From Maribacter aquimaris (GTDB lineage Bacteria > Bacteroidota > Bacteroidia > Flavobacteriales > Flavobacteriaceae): a stretch of DNA of 64,000 nucleotides. This document shows, piece by piece, positions 8,801 through 16,600 of the stretch (position 1 is the stretch's first letter; each line of letters opens with the position of its first letter). Below the pieces are notes generated by a model. The model saw only the letters and a list, made by a program, of their open reading frames with translations. It searched no databases and had not been told where the DNA came from. Location: NCBI RefSeq assembly GCF_014596745.1, contig NZ_JABTCF010000002.1, forward strand, positions 372,001-436,000, written 5' to 3'. The position numbers and the translations under genes are program-made.

Positions 8801-9670
8801 TTAATATCCAATATCCATTCCAACACTTTTTTGAATAGCTTGTTTGATGACTGTTTTAGCAAGTTTTATGGCGATATTGCCACTGAGCTGCGTAGCCTTT
8901 CCCATCAGGTTAACAGTTTTATCCTGGCCTTGGAGTATACTTTTCTCCGCATGGTTCGCTATCCCCATAATCAATTTACTGCCGGACATGGAACGGTGGA
9001 CCTCGCTTCCCTTTAGGTTTTGGCCTTTGTATTGGAACCGAAATCCTTGCAGCTGGTTGGACTTATTGATGCTTGGGATGACTTCTACGTTTTTTTCCTT
9101 CATTAGCTTGATATAATTATCCAGGTCCTTGGGACGTTGTTCGTTCATAACTTTTTCATGAACCTGCTTAATCTCCTGTCTTATATTCAGTAACTGTTCC
9201 AATCTTTCCAGTTGTACTTCCCGTACCGTGGTAAGCCCCATTTTCTCCGCTACCCGTTCCGCGGCCAATTGACTTCTCTTCCCGATAAAACTGTCGTTAT
9301 AGGCAGTGCCGTTAAAATCGATACGGTTTACATACACATGAACATGGGTATGCGGCTGGTTCCTATGTACAAAGCCAATGGCCTGATGTTCCTGTAATTT
9401 CATTTCCTTAAGAAACTTTGCAGTCATCTCGTTAAGCTCTTTGGCTTTTAGCTGTTTTCCATCTTCAATCGTAGGGCTGATGACAAAACTCAACGTATTT
9501 TTTTTGCATTGATAGTTCTGGGATTGGATGATATTGAATTCCTTGGTAATCTGGTTTGGAGTTTGCCCAGCTACGTGATTGGAGTATACGACCTCGGCTT
9601 GTTTCTCTTTGTTCCAGCCATAGCTCATGGAATTTCCTGTATGCGATATTGATTTTCCTATGCCTATCAT
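8801..9670 (-). CDS. Relaxase / mobilization nuclease (MOBP-like, three-histidine)
   Basis: The protein has 289 residues. It carries the metal-binding triad HTHVHVYVNR with His107, His109 and His111, the hallmark of relaxases that nick oriT and stay bound to the 5' end. A likely catalytic Tyr lies in the N-terminal part (Tyr17 or Tyr29). It starts 4 bp inside the end of the MobC gene, so the two are translationally coupled. No T4SS genes are in the element, so it would act in trans-mobilization by a co-resident conjugative element. Confidence 0.88.
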   Translation of the reverse strand: MIGIGKSISHTGNSMSYGWNKEKQAEVVYSNHVAGQTPNQITKEFNIIQSQNYQCKKNTLSFVISPTIEDGKQLKAKELNEMTAKFLKEMKLQEHQAIGFVHRNQPHTHVHVYVNRIDFNGTAYNDSFIGKRSQLAAERVAEKMGLTTVREVQLERLEQLLNIRQEIKQVHEKVMNEQRPKDLDNYIKLMKEKNVEVIPSINKSNQLQGFRFQYKGQNLKGSEVHRSMSGSKLIMGIANHAEKSILQGQDKTVNLMGKATQLSGNIAIKLAKTVIKQAIQKSVGMDIGY

Positions 9671-9963
9671 TTTTTGAAATTATAAAGGTGGTTCTGTATT
9701 TCTTTTGCCAGCTTGGTCACCTCGGCCGTCAGTTTGGGATCCCGTTTCCGGTACATGTTCCCGATCAGTTTAAAGTTGGTCCCGTACTTGGCCAACATCT
9801 TATAAAGATCTATCTGTTCCTCTGTTAATCGCTCAATAATCTTATCCCCAAAGGCGGCACGCCTACAATATTCACTCAAGCTAAGACCGCTCTTTTTAGC
9901 CTTTATCCGGAGCAATTTTTTCTCAAATAGAGAACATCGAAATTTAACATAGGTGCGTTTCAT
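9667..9963 (-). CDS. MobC-family relaxosome accessory protein
   Basis: The ATG at 9,963 (MKRTYVKFRC) gives about 98 residues and fits the family; an upstream in-frame ATG at 10,026 would add a Cys-rich stretch unlike it. The protein starts with a ribbon-helix-helix-like segment (KRTYVKFRCSLFEKKLLRIKA, GLSLSEYCRRAA), then a helical tail. MobC proteins bind near oriT and help the relaxase open the DNA. The stop overlaps the relaxase start by 4 bp. Confidence 0.8.
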   Translation of the reverse strand: MKRTYVKFRCSLFEKKLLRIKAKKSGLSLSEYCRRAAFGDKIIERLTEEQIDLYKMLAKYGTNFKLIGNMYRKRDPKLTAEVTKLAKEIQNHLYNFKK

Positions 9964-10125
9964 TTTTTCCGTCTTTGCGACCTTCGGGAGTAAAGCAAGA
10001 TTGTCTTTGTGGCAACAAAGACACATCTTGAATTACATCACAATCAGATTATTTTATTTATGTATTAAATTTGTATTTATTAATAGTTATTTCCTTTTTC
10101 AGGATAAAATATTATCATCATCAGA

Positions 10126-10989
10126 TCATTTCTTTTGAGCGTTCCACCATCCATTTACGTCTTTAAAATTCTCGTATAGATTTGATCTGTCAGTACATTT
10201 TGGCTGTTGTTGCATTATCAATTTAAAGGCATTTTTTCCGGCATGGTCATTGTCCAGATAAAGCGATATCGTTTCATAGGGATCTAATAATTCAAGCGAT
10301 TTTTCTATAAAACCCAGGGAGTTCAATATCAGAAGATCGTTCCTCTCCCTTAGTTCATTGTCCCGTTCCATTAGGCTCAACATATCGAACATTCCTTCGG
10401 TAACTATCAGCCTACTATTTCCGTTCTGGAGGTGAGTGACGTCTTTTGGGGAGCTGGAATTCTTATAATATTTGTTCCGCAATTCCCAACCTCCAGAGCT
10501 GTTCGCTAAGCCTAGGGCGAAATACATCTTGTCCTTAAACCTATAGTGGACTTCCTTGCACAGTTTTCTGGCAGTCAATATGGAAATCCCTCTTTTAATT
10601 ACATATTCCCTTAGCGCAAAATGGCCCAATTCCTTAATATGTTTTATCTCGATTTTATCCTGTTTATCCACTTTAAAAAGTGGCTGCTGAAAAGAAAAAG
10701 AGATTTGCCCGTTTTGTAGCCAATCCAATGTTTCCCTTACCGATGAGTTGTTGATTTGACAAATCAGATCGATAACATTTCCCCCTTTGCCTATTCCGTG
10801 GTCGTACCATCGGTTCAGCTTCTTGGATACTTTAAAAGAGGCTTGGGTTTCTGAGCGGAACGGACTCAGGAACCAAGCTTCTTTATTAGATTCCTTTGTT
10901 GGAAAGTGCCCTAGTTTTGTCAACGCTTTTTCGATGGGAAAAGCTCGGGCTCTTTCGCACGATAGTTTATTGGTTCTTTCTTTTTTCAT
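10126..10989 (-). CDS. Toprim-domain DNA primase-like protein
   Basis: The protein has 287 residues. The N-terminus resembles a CHC2 primase zinc-binding domain (LSPFRSETQASFKV, then RWYDHGIGKGGNVIDL), but the Cys and His ligands are replaced, as in many element-borne relatives. The toprim motifs follow: LIVTEGMFDML (Glu) and SLYLDNDHAGK (Asp-x-Asp). It is likely a primase for replication of the excised circle or for complementary-strand synthesis after transfer. It reads the same way as the VapE-like gene upstream, separated by a repeat-rich 226-bp gap. Confidence 0.8.
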   Translation of the reverse strand: MKKERTNKLSCERARAFPIEKALTKLGHFPTKESNKEAWFLSPFRSETQASFKVSKKLNRWYDHGIGKGGNVIDLICQINNSSVRETLDWLQNGQISFSFQQPLFKVDKQDKIEIKHIKELGHFALREYVIKRGISILTARKLCKEVHYRFKDKMYFALGLANSSGGWELRNKYYKNSSSPKDVTHLQNGNSRLIVTEGMFDMLSLMERDNELRERNDLLILNSLGFIEKSLELLDPYETISLYLDNDHAGKNAFKLIMQQQPKCTDRSNLYENFKDVNGWWNAQKK

Positions 10990-11215
10990 CAGTTAATTCT
11001 TTTTTTCGTTTTTCACTTACCTTCTTACCTAAGTCCCTGTTTATAAAGGATGAGAGCTTGGGTAGGTTGTTTTTTGATCTTACCCATCTTACCCTAATAG
11101 GTAGGATAGGTAATACCTAGGTAACTAGTGGTTAATGTATCTTACCTATGGTAGCTCCCATTGTTTGGGCGGTCATGGTCCGTTAGGTAAGTAGGTAGGT
11201 GCAATGGTACTTTTT
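10990..11215. promoter_or_regulatory. CTTACC-rich intergenic repeat cluster (possible origin or operator region)
   Basis: CTTACC occurs at 11,016, 11,024, 11,079, 11,088 and 11,141, and its complement GGTAAG at 11,186, with related GGTAAT, GGTAAC and TAGGTAGG between. The cluster lies between the primase-like and VapE-like ATPase genes. Dense short repeats next to replication genes suggest iterons or an operator; this is inference. Confidence 0.45.
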
Positions 11216-12409
11216 CTACAGTTCCAATTCCCAAGGGCTCTTTGTAAACACCGATTTGGCCAGATACCCATAAACCTGACGCTTTGGATGTTTCACCCGT
11301 TGGAAGTTGAACCCCGATAAGGCGCGCCCAAGGTTTATCTGGTTCAGTCTTACGTTTAAGCTACTCAGCTTGACCAATACATCCGAGGCGGTTACGAAGT
11401 CGTTGATATCATTCGATTTTTCAAAGTATTTAGAAACCAGTTCCTCCTCGGTAGTCAATTTGGTATATTTCTTATTCCGTTCCTCGTTCTCTAAAATATC
11501 CGTCAGCGTGAGTTCGGCATTAAAGGTGGGGTCTTGATAGGCCAAGTGATAAGCTTGAATCCAGAGGTTCTTGATTTTCACTTCTTTGGAGTAGGAGAAA
11601 TCTATTTTATCCATTAGCTCAAAGCATAACCAGCGTACGGATCCAGTCTCATCGTTTAGAAAGGACGACATATTGGTAGAACCCAAAAACGAACAGATCC
11701 TGGGCAGGGTAGTGTTCTTTCGGTCATAGGGCAGGCGTTCATTGATAAAGGTCTTGGAAAAGAACGCTTTCAGGGCATTCACGTCCTTTTTGGTCAGCAC
11801 GGCCAGCTCATCCAAGTTATAAAGAAAGTTTTTGCACAATTGGATTCTCGCATCCTTATCGTTGCTGATGTCCTCCGCCATATAATCGGCAAGTTCTGGA
11901 GGGCAGATAAACCGGCACCAGGTAGATTTCCCTGAGCTTTGTCCCTTATGGCTGATGATCAGGGCTTGTTTGTTGAAGTAGCCCGGTTCCAACGCACATT
12001 TTATGGCACGTACCAACCATTTTTTTAAATGATAAAGAAAAGCTTCATCATCATAGGTAGGGACGTAGGACGCCAGTTTTTGAATATGGTCTTCCCCGTC
12101 CCATTTTGGGAGGGATTTAAAGTACGCTTTAATTGGATTGTATTTCGGGATGAGTTCTGACCGGATCAGGATTTCCAGTTTCCCCGTACTGATATCGACA
12201 CCTGCTTTGGCAAGTTCAATGATCAGGGAATTGAGGTTCAGATAGGACCATTCAGCACGTTTCTTAAACGATATTTGGAAATCATGGGATATCTCGTTGT
12301 ACATGATATCATATTTCCCTTCCAAGTATTCAATGGTATAATCGTAGATCGTCTTTTTTTTGGCATCCTTTACCTTGTAAAGTTCAGCCCGATGGTCACC
12401 GACTTTCAT
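11216..12409 (-). CDS. VapE-like P-loop ATPase (virulence-associated E family)
   Basis: The protein has 397 residues. A Walker A motif GQSSGKSTW follows the conserved AFLYHLKKWLVRAIK segment, and a later FLYNLDELAVL looks like Walker B. This is the layout of VapE-family helicase-like ATPases found in Bacteroidota mobile elements and phage-like islands, where they pair with a toprim primase in replication. It overlaps the HTH gene by 4 bp, so it is translated from the same mRNA. A C-terminal winged-helix-like portion is possible. Confidence 0.8.
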   Translation of the reverse strand: MKVGDHRAELYKVKDAKKKTIYDYTIEYLEGKYDIMYNEISHDFQISFKKRAEWSYLNLNSLIIELAKAGVDISTGKLEILIRSELIPKYNPIKAYFKSLPKWDGEDHIQKLASYVPTYDDEAFLYHLKKWLVRAIKCALEPGYFNKQALIISHKGQSSGKSTWCRFICPPELADYMAEDISNDKDARIQLCKNFLYNLDELAVLTKKDVNALKAFFSKTFINERLPYDRKNTTLPRICSFLGSTNMSSFLNDETGSVRWLCFELMDKIDFSYSKEVKIKNLWIQAYHLAYQDPTFNAELTLTDILENEERNKKYTKLTTEEELVSKYFEKSNDINDFVTASDVLVKLSSLNVRLNQINLGRALSGFNFQRVKHPKRQVYGYLAKSVFTKSPWELEL

Positions 12410-12693
12410 GGTCGTCCATTGTTGAGGGTATGCCTTAGATCCTCACTATCAATTTCGGCTTTAGATTTTTTACTGTTCTGTAGGAGCCAATTGTTCAGTT
12501 TCCTTTTTTCAAAGAAAATCATTTTCCCATTGGGCTTGGAGTGTGGGATAGTTCCGGAGGAAGTCAATTTGTAAAGATAGCTTCTCGAAATTCCGGTGTA
12601 GTCACAGGTTTCCTCAAAAGTTAACACCTCTTTATGGGCGGTTAACAGTTTTTCCAGACGATCTAAGCGATCAAAAATTAAAATAGTGTCCAT
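12406..12693 (-). CDS. Excisionase-like helix-turn-helix DNA-binding protein
   Basis: The protein has 95 residues with a MerR/Xis-type winged helix: LTFEETCDYTGISRSYLYKL, then GTIPHSKPNGKMIFFEKRKL, then a short basic tail. This is the standard small DNA-binding protein heading the replication/mobilization operon of Bacteroidota integrative elements. It is probably a recombination directionality factor and may repress its own operon. A 25-bp element about 195 bp upstream recurs inverted at attL, supporting a dual role. The downstream VapE-like gene overlaps its end by 4 bp. Confidence 0.78.
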   Translation of the reverse strand: MDTILIFDRLDRLEKLLTAHKEVLTFEETCDYTGISRSYLYKLTSSGTIPHSKPNGKMIFFEKRKLNNWLLQNSKKSKAEIDSEDLRHTLNNGRP

Positions 12694-12886
12694 TTGTTTC
12701 TCTTTTAAGATTAAGAAATGAACAAAAGCGCTTTTGTTTACCTTCTATAGGTTTGTTAAAATAAAAGTAGGGAATAGGTGGGCTGAAAGCCATGAGAAAC
12801 TCAAATAGTTATCCACAACTATTTGGCTTACAGCGCTATGTGGCATATGATGCCAAATAATAGTAAAGGTAATTTCCTCTAATTTT

Positions 12887-12911
12887 ATTTGACATCATTT
12901 GATATCAAATG
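12887..12911 (+). promoter_or_regulatory. 25-bp element upstream of the xis-like gene (matches attL copy)
   Basis: It is identical at 24 of 25 positions to the reverse complement of 5,863-5,887. The element is itself a near-palindrome of ATTTGACATCA and TTTGATATCAAAT halves. It is a candidate binding site for the HTH protein whose gene begins at 12,693. Confidence 0.6.
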
Positions 12912-13122
12912 GACCCAAACATTTTTGGTTGAAAATGGACTGATTATTGGAATATTGGTAGTTATTAACAATTAAATTTGAAGGAACAGTTAAAAAAAGA
13001 GCTTCAAATATGCAGATTTCTTTTGCTGTATACCTCCTAATAGTAATCTTGCCTTAATTCTTATTATGAAATATTCTCCTGATATAAAATTTTAAGGTCT
13101 CAATTTTCGTAATAGACTTTTA

Positions 13123-13153
13123 GAATGCAAAACTTGAAGTAAGTTTTGCATTC
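13123..13153. repeat. Perfect 12-bp inverted repeat
   Basis: GAATGCAAAACT and AGTTTTGCATTC are separated by 7 nt. There is no run of T after it, so an operator (for example for a metal-responsive regulator) is as likely as a terminator. Confidence 0.5.
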
Positions 13154-13243
13154 ATCTGAAAAATACAGCCCCATAAAAGGTTCCTATTCTGAAACTTATA
13201 GGATTAGGGGGGGCTTTGCACAACCTGTGCATTGATTATTTGT

Positions 13244-13251
13244 TACCTTTG
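13244..13251 (+). promoter_or_regulatory. Candidate Bacteroidota -7 box (TACCTTTG)
   Basis: TACCTTTG matches the TAnnTTTG -7 consensus and lies 4 nt before a GTG at 13,256. A TTTG at 13,215 is somewhat too far upstream (25 nt) for a standard -33 box. It would start the metal operon almost at the start codon. Confidence 0.4.
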
Positions 13252-13255
13252 CACT

Positions 13256-13567
13256 GTGAAAATCATCACTCTCATATTATCCTTTTACATTTTAGGGCTT
13301 AACGTCCTACCGTGCACCGATACTCGTGCAGAGTTTGATGATACCCAGATAGAGGCAGCATTTAGTTTAGATTTGGACCATAGCCACAGTGCTTTTGACT
13401 TATGTCCTCCATTTTGCTCTTGCCATTGCTGCCATGTACATACAATTGATTTTGGTGCGACGGCTTTCACACCCATACCAAATCCTATCTCAAAGGAAAA
13501 CTTCTCACACTTCGAGAGCATTTCTGATGGAGTAGTTTTTTTATTGTTACAACCACCTAGGGCTTAA
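13256..13567 (+). CDS. Small Cys/His-rich exported protein (DUF6660-like), metal operon leader gene
   Basis: The GTG at 13,256 gives about 103 residues and begins the signal sequence directly (KIITLILSFYILGLNVLPC). An ATG at 13,232 is also in frame but would overlap the candidate promoter box. The mature part has a metal-binding-looking cluster, HSHSAFDLCPPFCSCHCCHVH. Small proteins of this kind precede czcA/cusA genes in many Bacteroidota; they are thought to be periplasmic metal-binding or sensing proteins. The family name is from memory and not certain. A similar gene leads the copper operon at 52,077. Confidence 0.6.
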   Translation: MKIITLILSFYILGLNVLPCTDTRAEFDDTQIEAAFSLDLDHSHSAFDLCPPFCSCHCCHVHTIDFGATAFTPIPNPISKENFSHFESISDGVVFLLLQPPRA

Positions 13568-13682
13568 TTCAGTTTTTTTAGAGGATAGCTATATCCTCCC
13601 ATTAACCCGTTCATAGGGTTAATTCTCATTTTGTATGATGTCGCACCTGCGAACGGTCATATCTAAAAGTTCAACTGAATTA
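13565..13682 (+). ncRNA. Candidate structured intergenic RNA, multi-branched
   Basis: A perfect 10-bp inverted repeat (TAATTCAGTT at 13,565-13,574 with AACTGAATTA at 13,673-13,682), extended by TTTTAG/CTAAAA (13,576-13,581 with 13,663-13,668), encloses three hairpins. These are GAGGATA/TATCCTC (13,581-13,598, with one base shared with the outer extension), ATTAACCC/GGGTTAAT (13,601-13,623) and one at 13,636-13,660 (TCGC/GCGA inside ATGA/TCAT). It runs from the stop codon of the small Cys/His gene to 11 nt before the czcA start. It could be a riboregulator, an attenuator or a processing site. No known class is claimed. Confidence 0.5.
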
Positions 13683-13693
13683 AATCTCTTTCT

Positions 13694-16600
13694 ATGATTA
13701 ATAAAATCATTTCATATTCCATCAACAATAAATTCGTTGTTGGGCTATTCATAATGGCACTTATCGGTATTGGTATTTGGTCGATGGCCACTATCAAACT
13801 GGGTTCCGTACCAGATATTACAAACAATCAAGTACAGGTAATAACGACTGCTCCGAACCTTGGGACAGAAGATATCGAACAATTTGTTACCTACCCCGTA
13901 GAACTGGCAATGGCCAATCTACCGGATGTAGTAGAACTGCGCTCCGTATCCCGTTTTGGGCTTTCAGTGGTAACCATTGTTTTCGAGGATGAAGCGGGAA
14001 CCTACCTGCCAAGACAGTTGGTTCAAGAAAAGCTTACAGAAGTAAGTGGAGAAATTCCCGAAGGTTTTGGCAAACCATTTATGGCTCCTATCACCACGGG
14101 ATTAGGAGAAATTTATCAATATTCTATTAAAATTAAGGAAGGATACGAAGATCAATATGATGCGATGAAACTCCGTACCATTCAGGATTGGTTGGTAAAA
14201 CGCCAAATGGCATTGGTGCCGGGCGTGGTAGAAGTCAATGCTGCCGGTGGTTTCGTAAAGCAATATGAGGTCTCCATCAATCCCGACAAGCTAAAAAGTT
14301 TTGGCATAACTATGGCGCAGGTTTTTGAAGCCCTTAAAATGAACAATGCCAATACTGGAGGTGCCTATATAGAAAAAAACCATCAGGCGAACTTTATACG
14401 GGGGGAAGGACTTGCCCGAAGCATAGAAGATTTGGAGAATACGGTGGTAGCCTCTCAAAATGGTACTCCTGTACTGGTACGGGATATCGCGGAAAAAGTG
14501 GGCTACGGAAGCCAAGTTCGATACGGTGCTTTTACCCAAGATGGCAAAGAAGCCGTTGGCGGGCAAATATTGATGCTAAAGGGCGAAAGCCCAAGCGAGG
14601 TAATTGAGAATGTGCAGAAACGTATAGATGAGATTCAGAAATCACTTCCGGAAGGATTATATATAGAGCCTTTTCTGAGCAGGAGCGAACTCATTTCCAG
14701 AACTACAAGTACCGTAGAGAAGAACCTTATAGAAGGTTCACTTATCGTAATATTCGTGTTGGTTCTGTTATTGGGAAGTTTTCGTGGAGGCCTTATAACA
14801 GCCTCGGTAATTCCCCTTTCCCTTTTGTTTGCTTTTATACTTATGAAACAATTTGGGGTATGGGCAAACCTGATGTCCCTTGGTGCAATCGATTTTGGAA
14901 TAATTGTGGATGGCGCTGTAATTATTGTAGAGGGTATGGTTTTACATATTCATCATCGAATCAAGAAATCAAATGCCGTCATTGACCAGGCGGAAATGGA
15001 CAAGATGGCTTACGAATCGGGAAGTAAGATGATGAACTCTGCATTTTTCGGACAGCTTATTATCCTTATTGTATTTACACCGATCCTTTTCTTGACCGGT
15101 GTGGAAGGAAAGATGTTCCGACCAATGGCGTTTACCTTTGGATTTGCCGTATTGGGTGCCATTATACTTTGTTTGACCTATGTCCCAATGGTTTCTGCAT
15201 TGTTCTTGAAACCGACAAAAAACCAGGACGGTTGGTTCGCGAAATTTGAAAATGCCATAGATCGCTTTAGTGACAAAATAATATCGGGGCTAAATAGGCT
15301 TTACAGGCCATTGCTTTCTTTTGCATTACGATTTAAATCTGGGATCATCATTGGTGCAGTTGCCCTGCTGCTAATAGCAGGATTTATATTCAGCAATATG
15401 GGCGGAGAATTTATACCAAAATTTGACGAAGGTGATATTGCAATGCAAGCCCTTATTAAGCCTGGAAGCAGCCTTACGGAATCTATAGAAACTTCCAAAA
15501 AGCTTCAAAATATTATTAATGAATTTCCGGAAGTAAAAACAATGATTTCAAGGATCGGTGTTGCGGAAATACCTACGGACCCGATGCCGATGGATATTGC
15601 GGATAGCTACATCATCCTTGAAAAGGATAAAGGTAAATGGACAAGTGCGGATAGCAAGGAAGAACTGATCGAAAAGATTAAGGAAAAGATTGCCGTTATC
15701 CCTGGTGTGAACTTCGTGTTTACACAACCCGTAGAGCTTCGTTTTAATGAATTATTGACAGGGGTCCGGGAAGATGTCGCCATAAAATTATATGGGGAAG
15801 ACTTAGACGTTCTGGCCGATAAGGTACAGGAAATCGCAGCGATAATCAGGACCGTTCCCGGCGCGGCAGATCTCAATGTAGAGGCCACCAGTGGGCTGCC
15901 TCAAATGACAGTGGAATACAACCGGGCAAAAATGGCACAGTACGGAGTTACCATTGATAAACTCAATGATTACGTAAGCGCAGCTTTTGCCGGAGAAACT
16001 GCCAGCGTGATTTTTGAAGGTGAAAAACGCTTTGACGTGGTCATACGCTTGGCCAAAAAATATCGACAAGATATCAATAGCCTGAAGAACCTATATATCG
16101 ACCTGCCAAGTGGTAATCAAGTACCTTTAAAAGAGGTGGCGGATATTAGCTTCAAACCAGGGCCTATGCAGATATCGAGGGACAATACGTACCGTCGAGT
16201 TTCCGTAGGTGTCAATGTAAGGGGGCGTGATGTAAAATCGATGGTCGAGGAGATCCAACTGAAGCTCGACGAACAAGTTAAACTTCCATCAGGTTATTAT
16301 GTGACCTATGGCGGTTCATTTGAAAACCTTCAAAGGGCTACCGACCGATTGATGATCGTAGTTCCTATTGCACTTTTCCTAATATTCATATTGCTCTATT
16401 TTGCTTTGAATTCGTTTTCTCAGTCTTTAATGATCTATATGGCCGTGCCGCTTGCGGCAATCGGTGGCGTGTTCGCCCTATGGATACGCGGTATGCCCTT
16501 TAGTATATCCGCAGGGGTAGGTTTTATAGTGCTCTTCGGTGTGGCCGTATTGAACGGGCTTGTGCTTATCAATAAATTCAACGAACTCAAAGAAAACGGA

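Larger units (their letters stand above)
12694..13231. other. Divergent intergenic region: operator-like repeats and a 12-bp inverted repeat
   Basis: This stretch separates the leftward excisionase operon from the rightward metal operon. It contains palindromic TGGCATATGATGCCA (12,841-12,855), the 25-bp element at 12,887-12,911 and a perfect 12-bp inverted repeat (13,123-13,134 and 13,142-13,153). No gene is seen. It must contain promoters for both directions. Confidence 0.6.

Noticed and set aside
13565-13682. Assignment of the structured region to the known NiCo (czcD) riboswitch
   Set aside because: Both are multi-branched and near metal-efflux genes, but I cannot see the conserved junction bases of that class, and this one lies inside the operon rather than at its start.
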